Source: Pelotomaculum sp. (GTDB lineage: Bacteria; Bacillota; Desulfotomaculia; Desulfotomaculales; Pelotomaculaceae). From it: DNA of 18,280 bases. The stretch covers positions 21,673-39,952 of the forward strand of contig DNIT01000136.1 in the NCBI GenBank assembly GCA_003489345.1, written 5' to 3'. The position numbers and the translations under genes were made by a program. Shown here piece by piece: positions 1 to 7,215 of this stretch. The notes beneath the pieces are model-generated. The model was not told the origin of the DNA, made no database searches, and was given only the letters and a program-made list of their open reading frames with translations. Numbering within the stretch: position 1 is the first letter of the stretch; each line of letters begins with the position of its first letter.

Positions 1-1
1 G

Positions 2-781
2 TTGGTCTTTGCAGTGTGGCTGGCCGGAGGCGGCGGTGGTCCGGTGGCGATCAATTTCTTTATTGTAAATGACTACGGGCTGGCTTTCTGGTTTTTGATC
101 GGCCTTTGGATTTTAGCCATACTGATTGCCGCAGTAACACTAAGGGGACCCGGAGGAATAACTACCGGCGGCGCCGGTTTTTCCTTTAACAAAGAAATTA
201 TAAAATTGGCGCAGAACCAGGCCGTTAAAAAAATACTCCTGCCGGGGATGTTCCTGCAGACCTTATCGGGGGGGCTGTTGCTGCCGCTATTGCCCATCTA
301 CGCTCAGAATGAACTCGGTCTTAACCCCAACCAGTATGCCTTTCTTCTCCTGTCCGCCGGGTCAGCGGCGGCAATCACCTTTCTGCCGATGGGCCGTCTG
401 GCCGACCGGGTCAGGCTTAAAACCCTGCTGGGCTCAGGATTCGCTATGACAGCCTTGTCACTGGCCCTGTTTTCGGCGGCCAGGGGAATGGTCAGCGTCT
501 TTCTTTTTGCTGCCATGCTGGGGTTTTCATATGCTATCGTCCTGCCTGCCTGGAATAATCTGCTGGCCAAAGTGATCTCACCTGATCGGCAGGCTACCGG
601 CTGGGGCGTGTTTGCAACTATTGAAGGCGCGGGCATTGCCATCGGGCCGGCCCTGGGCGGTTTAATAGCACGGTCCTTCGGGATTTCGGCCGCCATAATG
701 CTTACTATAATACTCCTGGCGTCAATGGCCTGTTTCTATTTTGCCTACCCGGTTGAAAAGCTGTTTGCAAGGACCAGCTAA
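2..781 (+). CDS. MFS transporter, C-terminal part (5' end outside window)
   Basis: The reading frame is open to the left edge, so the start shown is not a real start. The 259 residues visible are strongly hydrophobic: one or two membrane segments, a basic central loop (about residues 48-78), then about six membrane segments. This is the C-terminal half and a little more of a 12-segment major facilitator transporter. A motif-A-like loop, G-R-L-A-D-R-V-R-L-K (131-140), lies between two helices of the C-terminal half, where the family repeats its GxxxDRxGRR signature. The G/A/P-rich stretch A-I-G-P-A-L-G-G fits the motif-C-like helix of drug/H+ antiporters. The substrate cannot be told from sequence. 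The gene ends 15 bases before the deacetylase gene, so the two may be co-transcribed. Family assignment is secure, function is open. Confidence 0.85.
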   Translation: MVFAVWLAGGGGGPVAINFFIVNDYGLAFWFLIGLWILAILIAAVTLRGPGGITTGGAGFSFNKEIIKLAQNQAVKKILLPGMFLQTLSGGLLLPLLPIYAQNELGLNPNQYAFLLLSAGSAAAITFLPMGRLADRVRLKTLLGSGFAMTALSLALFSAARGMVSVFLFAAMLGFSYAIVLPAWNNLLAKVISPDRQATGWGVFATIEGAGIAIGPALGGLIARSFGISAAIMLTIILLASMACFYFAYPVEKLFARTS

Positions 782-796
782 AAGGAGTTTTTTGCC

Positions 797-2122
797 TTGG
801 ATACGTCTTTTATTCAAATCTTGTTACTGCTGTTTTTGTCTTACACCGTTGCGCCGACTGTTCTAATCCGCTTCGTCAGGATCGGCGCTATTTTCCGCGC
901 CCCCAGAGGAGGCGGCAGGGTTACTCTCACCTTCGATGACGGCCCGGACCCTTTCTATACACCGCAGATCCTGAGAATTCTCAGGGACCACCAGGTAAAA
1001 GCCTGTTTCTTTGTGGTCGGTTCAAAAGCCAGGGCCCACCCTGAACTGGTAAGGCAAATCGTAGATGCCGGTCATGAGATCGGCAACCACGGTTTCCAGC
1101 ATAAACCGGTCTGGTTATTGGGACCGGTATCAACTGCCAGAGACATTATTGACACCAACCGTACGATAGAGGAGTTCACCGGGCAAAAAGTGCGGTATTG
1201 CCGCCCGGCGTGGGGTCTCTTCAACCTTTTTTCCATCGTCTATTACCGGCTTAAGGGATTAAAAGTGGTGCTCTGGACCTTTATGAGCTGGGACTGGACA
1301 AAAGGAACCACGTCGGAAAGCATTACCAGTAAGGTATTGAACCGGGTTCGTGACGGGGCCATTCTCATCCTGCACGACAGCGATAAGACCGCCGGAGCGA
1401 CCAGAGGCAGTCCGGCTCATGTGATTGAGGCGCTTCCCGCAATTTTGCGGGGACTGCGGCAAAAAGGCTTGCGGCTTGTCCCCCTGGAGGAATTCACCAT
1501 GACAAAACACCGTCCGACTTTTAAAAGCTGCTTCCGGCGGGTTTGGGGCGTATACGATTGGACTATCCGAAAGTTAAGCGGTATCCGGGACCTGCAAGAA
1601 GGCACAAGCTCTTGTTTCAGGATCGCCCTCAGGCGATACAGAGGTAAGGACTGGCCCATGCCGGACGGCAGCGTGCTGCAAGCCGGAGAAACTTACATGG
1701 AAATCCATATCAATAATGAGCGCCTGCTTGATACCATCGGGGACAATGTCAGAGTCGAGCGTGCAGCCCTGATCGCGTTGCGGGAAGTCCGCAGCGAACT
1801 TCCTATCATAGCCCGGCTGCTGGAATCAGACAACCGTTATCGCCATATCAAGGTGCTCCTGGCCATCACCCTGCTCCACCGCGGTACCGAACGCCTTGGG
1901 TTCACCGCTTATGATATGCCGAAAGGGCTTTTACGTACTTTGATCGGCTGGTATGAACGCTGGATGCTCGGACTATACCACCCCGGCGGTTTTAAAAAGC
2001 TGGGGGATTACCGGGATAAGCTTGTGCCCAAATATATTGTTATGACCAGGCAGGATTTGCTGCAACGATACCCGCCTGCCGGGTTGGGCGTGCGTGAATT
2101 GAACGTGGGGTGTGAGACGTGA
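797..2122 (+). CDS. NodB-type polysaccharide deacetylase with C-terminal YkoP-like extension
   Basis: 441 aa. TTG start chosen because AAAGGAG lies at 781-787, nine bases upstream. Residues 4-30 form a membrane anchor. The NodB domain (about 40-235) has all catalytic motifs: TFDDGP (45-50, metal-binding second Asp), H98-G-F-Q-H102 (metal-binding His pair), RPAWG (136-140), the W160...D166 region, and LHD (192-194). Such enzymes remove N-acetyl groups from peptidoglycan, chitin-like or exopolysaccharide chains in a metal-dependent way outside the cell. Residues about 238-435 form a second domain rich in Arg, Leu and Tyr that resembles the YkoP-like domain found after NodB domains in Firmicutes; its function is unknown. 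The C-terminal G-C-E-T-stop is supplied by a heptamer repeat that also ends the gene at 3823-5034. Family is sure, substrate is not. Confidence 0.9.
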   Translation: MDTSFIQILLLLFLSYTVAPTVLIRFVRIGAIFRAPRGGGRVTLTFDDGPDPFYTPQILRILRDHQVKACFFVVGSKARAHPELVRQIVDAGHEIGNHGFQHKPVWLLGPVSTARDIIDTNRTIEEFTGQKVRYCRPAWGLFNLFSIVYYRLKGLKVVLWTFMSWDWTKGTTSESITSKVLNRVRDGAILILHDSDKTAGATRGSPAHVIEALPAILRGLRQKGLRLVPLEEFTMTKHRPTFKSCFRRVWGVYDWTIRKLSGIRDLQEGTSSCFRIALRRYRGKDWPMPDGSVLQAGETYMEIHINNERLLDTIGDNVRVERAALIALREVRSELPIIARLLESDNRYRHIKVLLAITLLHRGTERLGFTAYDMPKGLLRTLIGWYERWMLGLYHPGGFKKLGDYRDKLVPKYIVMTRQDLLQRYPPAGLGVRELNVGCET

Positions 2123-2139
2123 GGCGTGGGACGTGAGTA
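2112..2139. repeat. Heptamer repeat (GTGAGAC-type), copy 1, overlapping a stop codon
   Basis: Four head-to-tail 7-base units: GTGAGAC, GTGAGGC, GTGGGAC, GTGAGTA. The TGA stop of the deacetylase gene (2120-2122) lies inside unit 2. The repeat is followed by GCATTCCT at 2144-2151. A second copy with the same layout begins at 5024. Confidence 0.7.
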
Positions 2140-2399
2140 TGCAGCATTCCTTGTAAGCGATGCTGTGTATTGATGATAAGTGCCTCAATATTCCGGGATG
2201 GCGTAACATGATCATTTTTAGCTGGTAGTTGATGCGGGTGGGATTTCAACTGCATTCTTTGTGTGTCTGTGCGCATTCATTCGCGGCTGCATTTTAGCCC
2301 AGGCTGTTGTGATGCTGTTCTTACATGAATTCGCCCTGTATTTTCAGAAGGTAAAACGTATTTTATCAACTTTTCAATTAAAAAAAGAGGTGGAACGTT

Positions 2400-3830
2400 T
2401 TGGACCGTCAGAAACTCGGTGCGGAACTGAAGAGGATATTTCCCCCGGAACGGGTTCTCACCTCTGAACTTGAACGCAGGATGTACAGTTACGACAGCTC
2501 GTTCATGGCCAGGTTCCACAGTTTCGTGCCGGACGCGGTGGTACTGCCCCAATCCACGCAAGAAGTGTCCGCTCTGCTGAAATTGGCCTCACAGCACCGC
2601 ATACCGGTAATTCCACGCGGCGCCGGCAGCGGTGAGACCTGCGGCTGCCTGGCGGTGCGCGGCGGAATTGTGGTCGACCTCTCCGCCTGGGACACCATTG
2701 AGGAGGTTGACGTAGCCAACATGCAGGTTTTTGCCAGGCCCGGGGTGGTCCACTATAAGCTGAACGAACACCTGGCAGGCTTCGGACTGTTCTTCCCGCC
2801 CGACCCCGGCAGCACCCGTATGTGCACTGTCGGCGGGATGGTCGCCAATAACTCCAGCGGCCTGCGGGCGGTTAAGTACGGGACTACGGAACAGTACGTG
2901 CTGGGCCTGGAGGCGGTCCTGCCAGACGGGCAGGTGATCCAGACCGGGGGCGCCAACGACTGCCGGGCTTTGAAAAATGTCTCGGGACTCAACCTGACCA
3001 AACTGTTCGTGGGGTCGGAAGGTGTCCTGGGTATTATCACCAGGATCCGCCTGCGGGTATGGCCGCGCCCCCAGGCGCGCGGCATGGCCATGGCAGTATT
3101 CAGCGAACTGGAACTGGCCCCGGCGGCCGTTCTCGACGTGTATCAGTCCGGCATTCTCCCCTCCGGTATTGAAATCCTCGATACTTCGGCCATTCAAGCC
3201 ATTAATATGTACAAACCCGAAATAAATCTCCCCAGCGCCGAGGCCATCCTTATTTTCGAAGTGGACGGCAACCCGGCGGGGGTAGCCTGGGAAGGGCAGC
3301 AGATTGCTGAAATAGTCGGCAGGCACGCTGTTTCTGTGGAATGGGCCACCGACCCGGCCAGAATGGCCGACCTCTGGCGGGGCCGCAGCGTTGTGGCCGT
3401 CGCCGCAGCCAGGTTGCGTCCGGACGGCAGCAGGATCTTCGCCGGCGAGGACATCAGCGTCCCCTTAAGCCGGGTAGCCGAAACTTTGCGCCGGATCAAG
3501 GAATTGAGCCGGAAACACGATGTGGCAGTGGTAAACTACGGCCATATCGGCGACGGCAACATCCATACAGCCCCCGTAATCAACCTGGACAGCAGCGCTG
3601 AGGTGCAACGGGCCAATGCCCTGGTGGATGATATCCACCGTTTGGCCATTGCCATGGGAGGCTCCACTACCGGTGAGCACGGGGTTGGCGCCGTAAGAAA
3701 CCAGTATGCCGTGGACGAGCATGGTGAAGCGGCGCTGGTCATGAAACAACTAAAGGAAACATTGGACCCCCTTAACATCATGAATCCCGGCAAGCTTTTC
3801 CCCCCGGAAGGGGGCAAGGACCGTGCCTGA
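2400..3830 (+). CDS. glcD: FAD-binding 2-hydroxyacid oxidase subunit, GlcD-like (glycolate oxidase / D-lactate dehydrogenase)
   Basis: 476 aa, normal length for the family. TTG start with AGAGGTGG about seven bases upstream. The N-terminal FAD_binding_4 (PCMH-type) domain shows PRGAGSGETCG (72-82), PPDPGS (133-138), VGGMVANNSSG (144-154) and VGSEGVLG (204-211), which hold the FAD. The C-terminal FAD-oxidase_C domain has GHIGDGNIH (381-389) and GEHGVG (425-430), with histidines expected at the active site, and ends in the usual LDPLNIMNPGKLF. The enzyme takes two electrons from a 2-hydroxy acid such as glycolate or D-lactate. Its stop overlaps the next gene, an Fe-S protein, by eight bases, so it probably works as a GlcD-GlcF-type complex in the cytoplasm or at the membrane. 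D-lactate and glycolate cannot be told apart by eye; 2-hydroxyglutarate is a further option. Confidence 0.9.
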   Translation: MDRQKLGAELKRIFPPERVLTSELERRMYSYDSSFMARFHSFVPDAVVLPQSTQEVSALLKLASQHRIPVIPRGAGSGETCGCLAVRGGIVVDLSAWDTIEEVDVANMQVFARPGVVHYKLNEHLAGFGLFFPPDPGSTRMCTVGGMVANNSSGLRAVKYGTTEQYVLGLEAVLPDGQVIQTGGANDCRALKNVSGLNLTKLFVGSEGVLGIITRIRLRVWPRPQARGMAMAVFSELELAPAAVLDVYQSGILPSGIEILDTSAIQAINMYKPEINLPSAEAILIFEVDGNPAGVAWEGQQIAEIVGRHAVSVEWATDPARMADLWRGRSVVAVAAARLRPDGSRIFAGEDISVPLSRVAETLRRIKELSRKHDVAVVNYGHIGDGNIHTAPVINLDSSAEVQRANALVDDIHRLAIAMGGSTTGEHGVGAVRNQYAVDEHGEAALVMKQLKETLDPLNIMNPGKLFPPEGGKDRA

Positions 3831-5034
3831 GGACCTGGAAGGGTTAAAAGAACAATACCTGCGCTGCGTGCGCTGCGGGCAGTGCCGCTCGGTCTGCCCT
3901 GTTTTCGAGGCCGTAAAGAACGAGACTGCCACCCCGCGCGGCAAGGTTTTTCTGGCACACCTTTTGGCAACCGGTGAAATAAAAGCGAACACACAAGTGC
4001 AAGCCCAACTCTCCCGGTGCCTCCTCTGCCGTTCCTGTTCAAAGGAATGCCCTTCCGCCATTCCAGTTCACCAAATCGTCAGCGCCGCCCGTGCCGAACT
4101 CGTTTGCAGGGCGCCTTCCCCGGTGAAAAGGATGGTATTCAGGCACATCTGGACCAGGCCGCGCCGCCTGGCTCTTGCAGCGGGGCTAACCCGGCAGATT
4201 CAGATCCTGGGCTTGGACAGGCTGGGCCTTTCTTTAGGCCTCTTGCCGCCTGGTTTTGCCCTGCCGGGGAGGCTGCCGCGCCGCGCCGCGCGCGCCACCA
4301 TCCCGGCTATTACTCCGGCTGCAGGGAAAACCAGGCTGCGTGTGGGCTATTTTTTGGGCTGCTCCACCAACTTCCTGTTTCCCGGTGTGGCAGAAAGTAC
4401 AGTGGCTGTCCTCTCCCGCCTCGGCTGTGAAGTGGTTATTCCGCCGGAATTAAAATGCTGCGGTCTGCCCCAACTGGCAAGCGGCGAAGCAGATGCAGCT
4501 GTTAACCTCGCCTCAGCCAATAGCGAGGTTTTTAGACGCCTCAATGTGGAGGCCGTGGTCAGTGACTGCGCTTCCTGCACCGCTGCCCTGAAGGAAAGCC
4601 CGGAATTCGCCGGGATTAAAGTAATCGAACTGTCGGAGCTGTTGCTTGAATTGCTCAAGGAATACAACCCGGGGCTTCAACAGATCACAAAACCGGTAAC
4701 CTATCACGACCCCTGCCACCTCTCTAAAGCGCAGGGTATTACTGCTGCGCCACGAGAGCTGCTACGCCTTATTTGCCGGGATTTCAGGGAAATGGATGGC
4801 GCTTCAGACTGCTGCGGCAGCGGGGGCACCTTCGCCCTGTACCATTACCAGACCAGCATGGCTATCCTGGACAAGAAAATTGCCGCCATTAAAAAAAGCG
4901 AGGCGGAAATCGTCGCCACTTCCTGCCCCACCTGCATCATGCAGATACGCCACGGTCTGACCGGGCACGGCTGTGAAATCGACGTGGTCCATACTGTAGA
5001 GCTGCTGGAACGAGCCTTGGGTCGTGAGACGTGA
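3823..5034 (+). CDS. glcF: (Fe-S)-binding oxidoreductase subunit, GlcF/GlpC/LutA-like
   Basis: 403 aa. GTG start overlapping the end of glcD by eight bases, with a GGAAGGGGG ribosome site inside glcD. Two 4Fe-4S ferredoxin motifs lie near the N-terminus: C15-x2-C18-x2-C21-x3-C25-P and C66-x2-C69-x2-C72-x3-C76-P. Two CCG domains follow: first C180 with C212-C213-G and C249/C252, second C298 with C330-C331-G and C368/C371. These bind a non-cubane or 4Fe-4S cluster in heterodisulfide-reductase-like proteins. Role: accept electrons from the FAD subunit and pass them to quinone or another carrier. No membrane segment is seen, so membrane contact would be peripheral. The last residues, G-R-E-T-stop, lie in a heptamer repeat shared with the end of the deacetylase gene. 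The symbol is by family analogy. Confidence 0.88.
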   Translation: MPEDLEGLKEQYLRCVRCGQCRSVCPVFEAVKNETATPRGKVFLAHLLATGEIKANTQVQAQLSRCLLCRSCSKECPSAIPVHQIVSAARAELVCRAPSPVKRMVFRHIWTRPRRLALAAGLTRQIQILGLDRLGLSLGLLPPGFALPGRLPRRAARATIPAITPAAGKTRLRVGYFLGCSTNFLFPGVAESTVAVLSRLGCEVVIPPELKCCGLPQLASGEADAAVNLASANSEVFRRLNVEAVVSDCASCTAALKESPEFAGIKVIELSELLLELLKEYNPGLQQITKPVTYHDPCHLSKAQGITAAPRELLRLICRDFREMDGASDCCGSGGTFALYHYQTSMAILDKKIAAIKKSEAEIVATSCPTCIMQIRHGLTGHGCEIDVVHTVELLERALGRET

Positions 5035-5058
5035 GACGTGGGTATATACTGCATTCCT
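5024..5058. repeat. Heptamer repeat (GTGAGAC-type), copy 2, overlapping a stop codon
   Basis: Units GTGAGAC (5024-5030), GTGAGAC (5031-5037) and GTGGGTA (5038-5044), followed by GCATTCCT (5051-5058). This is the order seen at 2112-2151. The TGA stop of the upstream gene (5032-5034) again falls in the second unit and gives the same C-terminal Glu-Thr. Confidence 0.7.
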
Positions 5059-5139
5059 CTGGGGTCAATGTGCGAATGACCCAATCATGATTTTTCAATT
5101 ACAAACCACCAATAAAAATATGCATCAACATAATCATCT

Positions 5140-5364
5140 TTGGGCTAAACCGCTGGCGTGGTGGTAAAACTTTTGGTAAGATGTAGTGCCATCCCGGTTA
5201 AAAGAGGCACCTCTAGATAATGTGAAAGTCGACCAGTCAGGATAGGAATCACAAACTTTGACAAGAATCGGTTGGTTGAGCCGTGTGAGGGAAAACCTCA
5301 TGCATGGTTCTTTGGGAAGAGACTGGAAACGGGGATAAATCCACCACGCCAGTCTTTTACCCAA
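5140..5364 (+). mobile_element. Group II intron remnant (domains V and VI) inside a 225-bp inverted-repeat-bounded unit
   Basis: Positions 5278-5311 are a 34-base hairpin that matches group II intron domain V: it starts GAGCCGTGTG, closes with a GAAAA loop and ends TGCATGGTTCT, and includes the catalytic AGC. Directly after it, TTGGGAAGAGACTGG pairs with CCAGTCTTTTACCCAA (ending at 5364), leaving an unpaired A before CCC as in a domain VI branch-point helix with an intron 3' end of the ACCCAAC type. No reverse transcriptase frame and no recognisable domain I remain, so this is a decayed intron. The unit also has outer inverted repeats: CTGGCGTGGTGG (5153-5164) is perfectly complementary to 5341-5352, and flanking TTGGG/CCCAA extend the match. 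Domain V is convincing; the outer boundary is inferred. Confidence 0.7.
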
Positions 5365-5401
5365 CATGTTTTATCGTCAAAGGAAAAAAATCTTCAATGG
5401 T

Positions 5402-5444
5402 AATTATAATATTTGTTGACAAATATTATAATTTTTAGTAAATT
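5402..5444 (+). promoter_or_regulatory. Perfect 13-bp-arm palindrome overlapping a putative -35 (TTGACA)
   Basis: AATTATAATATTT (5402-5414) and its exact reverse complement (5421-5433) flank GTTGAC. A consensus TTGACA (5416-5421) lies in the centre, and a weak -10, TAAATT (5439-5444), follows after 17 bases. An operator over a promoter is a reasonable reading. A hairpin in RNA is also possible, but there is no T tract. Confidence 0.4.
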
Positions 5445-5510
5445 ATTATTAGTAATACAAATTAATATAATTTAAAGATCAATTATTTATACTAGCTGAT
5501 CAGGAATCTG

Positions 5511-5553
5511 AAGGCCGGAAATGGTAATAAATTACTATTTCTCGGTCTTTTTT
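5511..5553 (+). terminator. Intrinsic terminator or attenuator in the leader region
   Basis: AAGGCCG (5511-5517) pairs with CGGTCTT (5543-5549). The stem continues with GAAAT/ATTTC and GTAA/TTAC around a TAAA loop, with one bulged T, and the 3' arm runs into TTTTTT (5548-5553). It lies about 70 bases after the putative promoter at 5416-5444 and 205 bases before the exported-protein gene. It could end a short RNA or attenuate the downstream gene. Confidence 0.65.
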
Positions 5554-5758
5554 ATAATTACCCAAAATTTTCAGATGAGCTTTAAAGCTCAAAAATATGT
5601 AATAACTGCGACTAGTGAAGCTATAACTTGACTTTGATGTAATTCTCATTGGCGAAAAGGAGGGAGCATGGATGCACATAAATACTAGTTAAGGCCTTGA
5701 AATCAGTAATATAGTTCAAAAATCTTCAATAAAGTATTTTTAAGAAAGGGTTGAAACA
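5554..5758 (+). other. Non-coding leader with a 14-bp palindrome and a strong SD in front of a hexapeptide ORF
   Basis: The stretch before the exported-protein gene holds GAGCTTTAAAGCTC (5577-5590, perfect palindrome) and an excellent Shine-Dalgarno, AAAAGGAGGG (5655-5664). The only starts behind this SD are ATG at 5668 (MDAHKY, stop at 5686-5688) and ATG at 5672 (MHINTS, stop at 5690-5692; this one has the better spacing, eight bases from GGAGG). The gene proper begins only at 5759 with its own weaker AAAGGG. It could be a leader peptide or a relic of a lost gene. Confidence 0.4.
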
Positions 5759-6379
5759 ATGAAGATATTCAAATTAAAAACTGTTCTGATCTTAACAGTT
5801 TTGACCGTGTTTATTTTCAGCGGGCTAGCTTATGCCGCTACGAGTGCCTATTATTACAGACAAGCCGATAACACTCTATCTGCATCCGGTACTGACGGAA
5901 GTTTAAAATCAACAATTATTATACAACCATCTCAGACCAATTATGACGTTCCTATTTGGGGATCTGTGTGGGGTTGGCCGAAAAACACGATACTAACTCA
6001 AGATGATTTTGTGAAAAATTTAGATACTAAAGCTATGCCACTTGCTTCACGTCTAGGATACGATCCTAATCAACAATCTTTTTATAGTTGGAATGCATAT
6101 AGCGGATATTTAACGCCGACGAATGTTAATTTTAAACAAGTATCATCGAATGAATGGAGAATAGATGTATACTGGGATGCTGCTCAACCTAATGAGATAG
6201 GTGCTATTCGGTTCAAAACACAAAATACTTTGAGTGATTATAATTACTGGGGATGGGTTTCTTATCAGAGCGGAAAAGTACAAGCTTTAAGTGGTTTTGG
6301 CGATCCAACTAATAAGGGAATAAATATCTATGGACCTATAATAGAATTTCAACCATTTTGGTATTGGACCACCTATTAA
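5759..6379 (+). CDS. Exported protein of unknown function (206 aa)
   Basis: I do not recognise this family. ATG start with AAAGGG eight bases upstream. The N-terminus is a clear Sec signal peptide: Lys-rich start, hydrophobic core at about residues 8-22, and an A-Y-A cleavage site after residue 26. The mature part (about 180 residues) is rich in Tyr, Trp, Asn and Ser and poor in Cys, with Trp-rich stretches such as WGSVWGWPKN and YWGWVSYQSG, and ends in WYWTTY. This looks like an extracellular beta-rich domain. The gene is A+T-rich and uses AT-ending codons, unlike the core genes on either side, which suggests acquisition. It lies 19 bases before a second small exported-protein gene, and the pair ends in a terminator, so they form a two-gene operon. 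Confidence 0.75.
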   Translation: MKIFKLKTVLILTVLTVFIFSGLAYAATSAYYYRQADNTLSASGTDGSLKSTIIIQPSQTNYDVPIWGSVWGWPKNTILTQDDFVKNLDTKAMPLASRLGYDPNQQSFYSWNAYSGYLTPTNVNFKQVSSNEWRIDVYWDAAQPNEIGAIRFKTQNTLSDYNYWGWVSYQSGKVQALSGFGDPTNKGINIYGPIIEFQPFWYWTTY

Positions 6380-6398
6380 TAAAGGAGGCTAATTATTT

Positions 6399-6677
6399 AT
6401 GAAGAAAACAAAATATTTGATTATTACAATAATATCGGCTTTAGCGCTTTTTTTAGGTGCTATTATAGCTTATGCTATCCCAGGTAATATCCCCCCAATC
6501 CCTTTTAAAGAAGACCCTAATTTAATCGAATTTCATAAGAATGCAGGTAAGCTGATTGAACTAAAAGATGTTCCGGTTACTATTGAAACATTAGATGGTC
6601 AAGTCTACCAAACAACAACGGATAAATTTCTCAAAGATAAAACTGAAATAGAAAAAAAGTTAAAAGTAAAATTTTAA
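6399..6677 (+). CDS. Small exported or membrane-anchored protein of unknown function (92 aa)
   Basis: ATG start preceded by a consensus AAAGGAGG (6381-6388, spacing 10), stronger than that of the gene before it. Residues 5-26 are hydrophobic and end A-Y-A, so this is a signal peptide or an N-terminal anchor. The remainder (about 66 residues) is Pro-rich at first (IPGNIPPIPF) and then becomes charged, with a Lys-rich C-terminus (KTEIEKKLKVKF). The middle, VTIETLDGQVYQTTTDKF, could form a small beta hairpin. It is co-directional with the exported protein upstream and shares its low G+C. A terminator follows at 6732. No family is recognised; an accessory or chaperone role for the larger protein is only a guess from linkage. 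Confidence 0.7.
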   Translation: MKKTKYLIITIISALALFLGAIIAYAIPGNIPPIPFKEDPNLIEFHKNAGKLIELKDVPVTIETLDGQVYQTTTDKFLKDKTEIEKKLKVKF

Positions 6678-6731
6678 ATTTAAATTATTAACAAATAAAC
6701 ATCAGTACAGGGAAAGAATAAAAACTCCTTT

Positions 6732-6754
6732 AAAAGGCTCCCAGGAGCCTTTTT
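6732..6754 (+). terminator. Intrinsic terminator of the exported-protein pair
   Basis: AAAAGGCTC (6732-6740), loop CCAG, GAGCCTTTT (6745-6753), with the T run formed by the end of the 3' arm. It lies 55 bases after the stop of the 92-residue gene. Confidence 0.8.
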
Positions 6755-6874
6755 CCACATATAAGTTATTGGATAGAATTATATTTACAAAATTATTTTG
6801 ATCGTTTCTGATAGAGATGTAACAATAAAGTATCCTCTAATTAGAGATGAAGACCCTCGGTAAAATAGCAAGAC

Positions 6875-7215
6875 TCAAAGCAGCGTGAAGACCATGCGAA
6901 CGAGTTTGCGAGCCGTAAGGACTAAGTCATGTTTATGGTTGTTATGCCTGGCCTCGGTAAACTTCCTGCGGTAGAACCGACCATACTCTAGTTCCCACAC
7001 CCGGACGGAGTTGGCCGCTTCAACAAGGTAATATCGTAGGTAATAGTTACCGGACCTAGTCAGAGTGATATCCTGAGTGTTGAATTTACTTGACTAATTC
7101 TGACACCAGGTTAAGCCCGCAAATTTGGCAAAAGCATTGTGACTATTAAACCTTGAAATGTATCCGATTTCGGCCAAAAGAGATTGATGTGAGGCCCCTT
7201 GCTGAAGGGAGAACC
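6875..7215 (-). pseudogene. IS110-family transposase, C-terminal remnant with an internal stop
   Basis: Read on the - strand, one frame gives LLAEIGYISRFNSHNAFAKF...GLTWCQN, then a stop (TAG at 7096-7094), then in the same frame SSKF...LTRSGNYYLRYYLVEAANSV...YGRFYRRKF...LVLTARKLVRMVFTLL and TGA (6877-6875). This is the C-terminal transposase domain (Transposase_20) of IS110/IS116/IS902 elements: helix-hairpin-helix LLAEIG, then the G-N-x-Y-L-R-x-x-L-x-E-A-A core with its conserved Ser. The N-terminal DEDD domain is missing, so it cannot be active. The in-frame stop looks like a CAG to TAG change. Bases 7216-7345 continue without homologous coding sequence and may be the element's left-end non-coding part joined by an internal deletion. 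Confidence 0.75.

Noticed and set aside
2589..3326. Long - strand open frame (245 codons) opposite glcD
   Set aside because: It lies wholly inside a well-supported gene with all FAD motifs; G+C-rich codon bias opens the opposite frame. No ribosome site or family-like sequence.
3536..4042. - strand open frame over the glcD/glcF junction
   Set aside because: Arg/Ser/Pro-rich shadow product spanning the overlap of two good genes.
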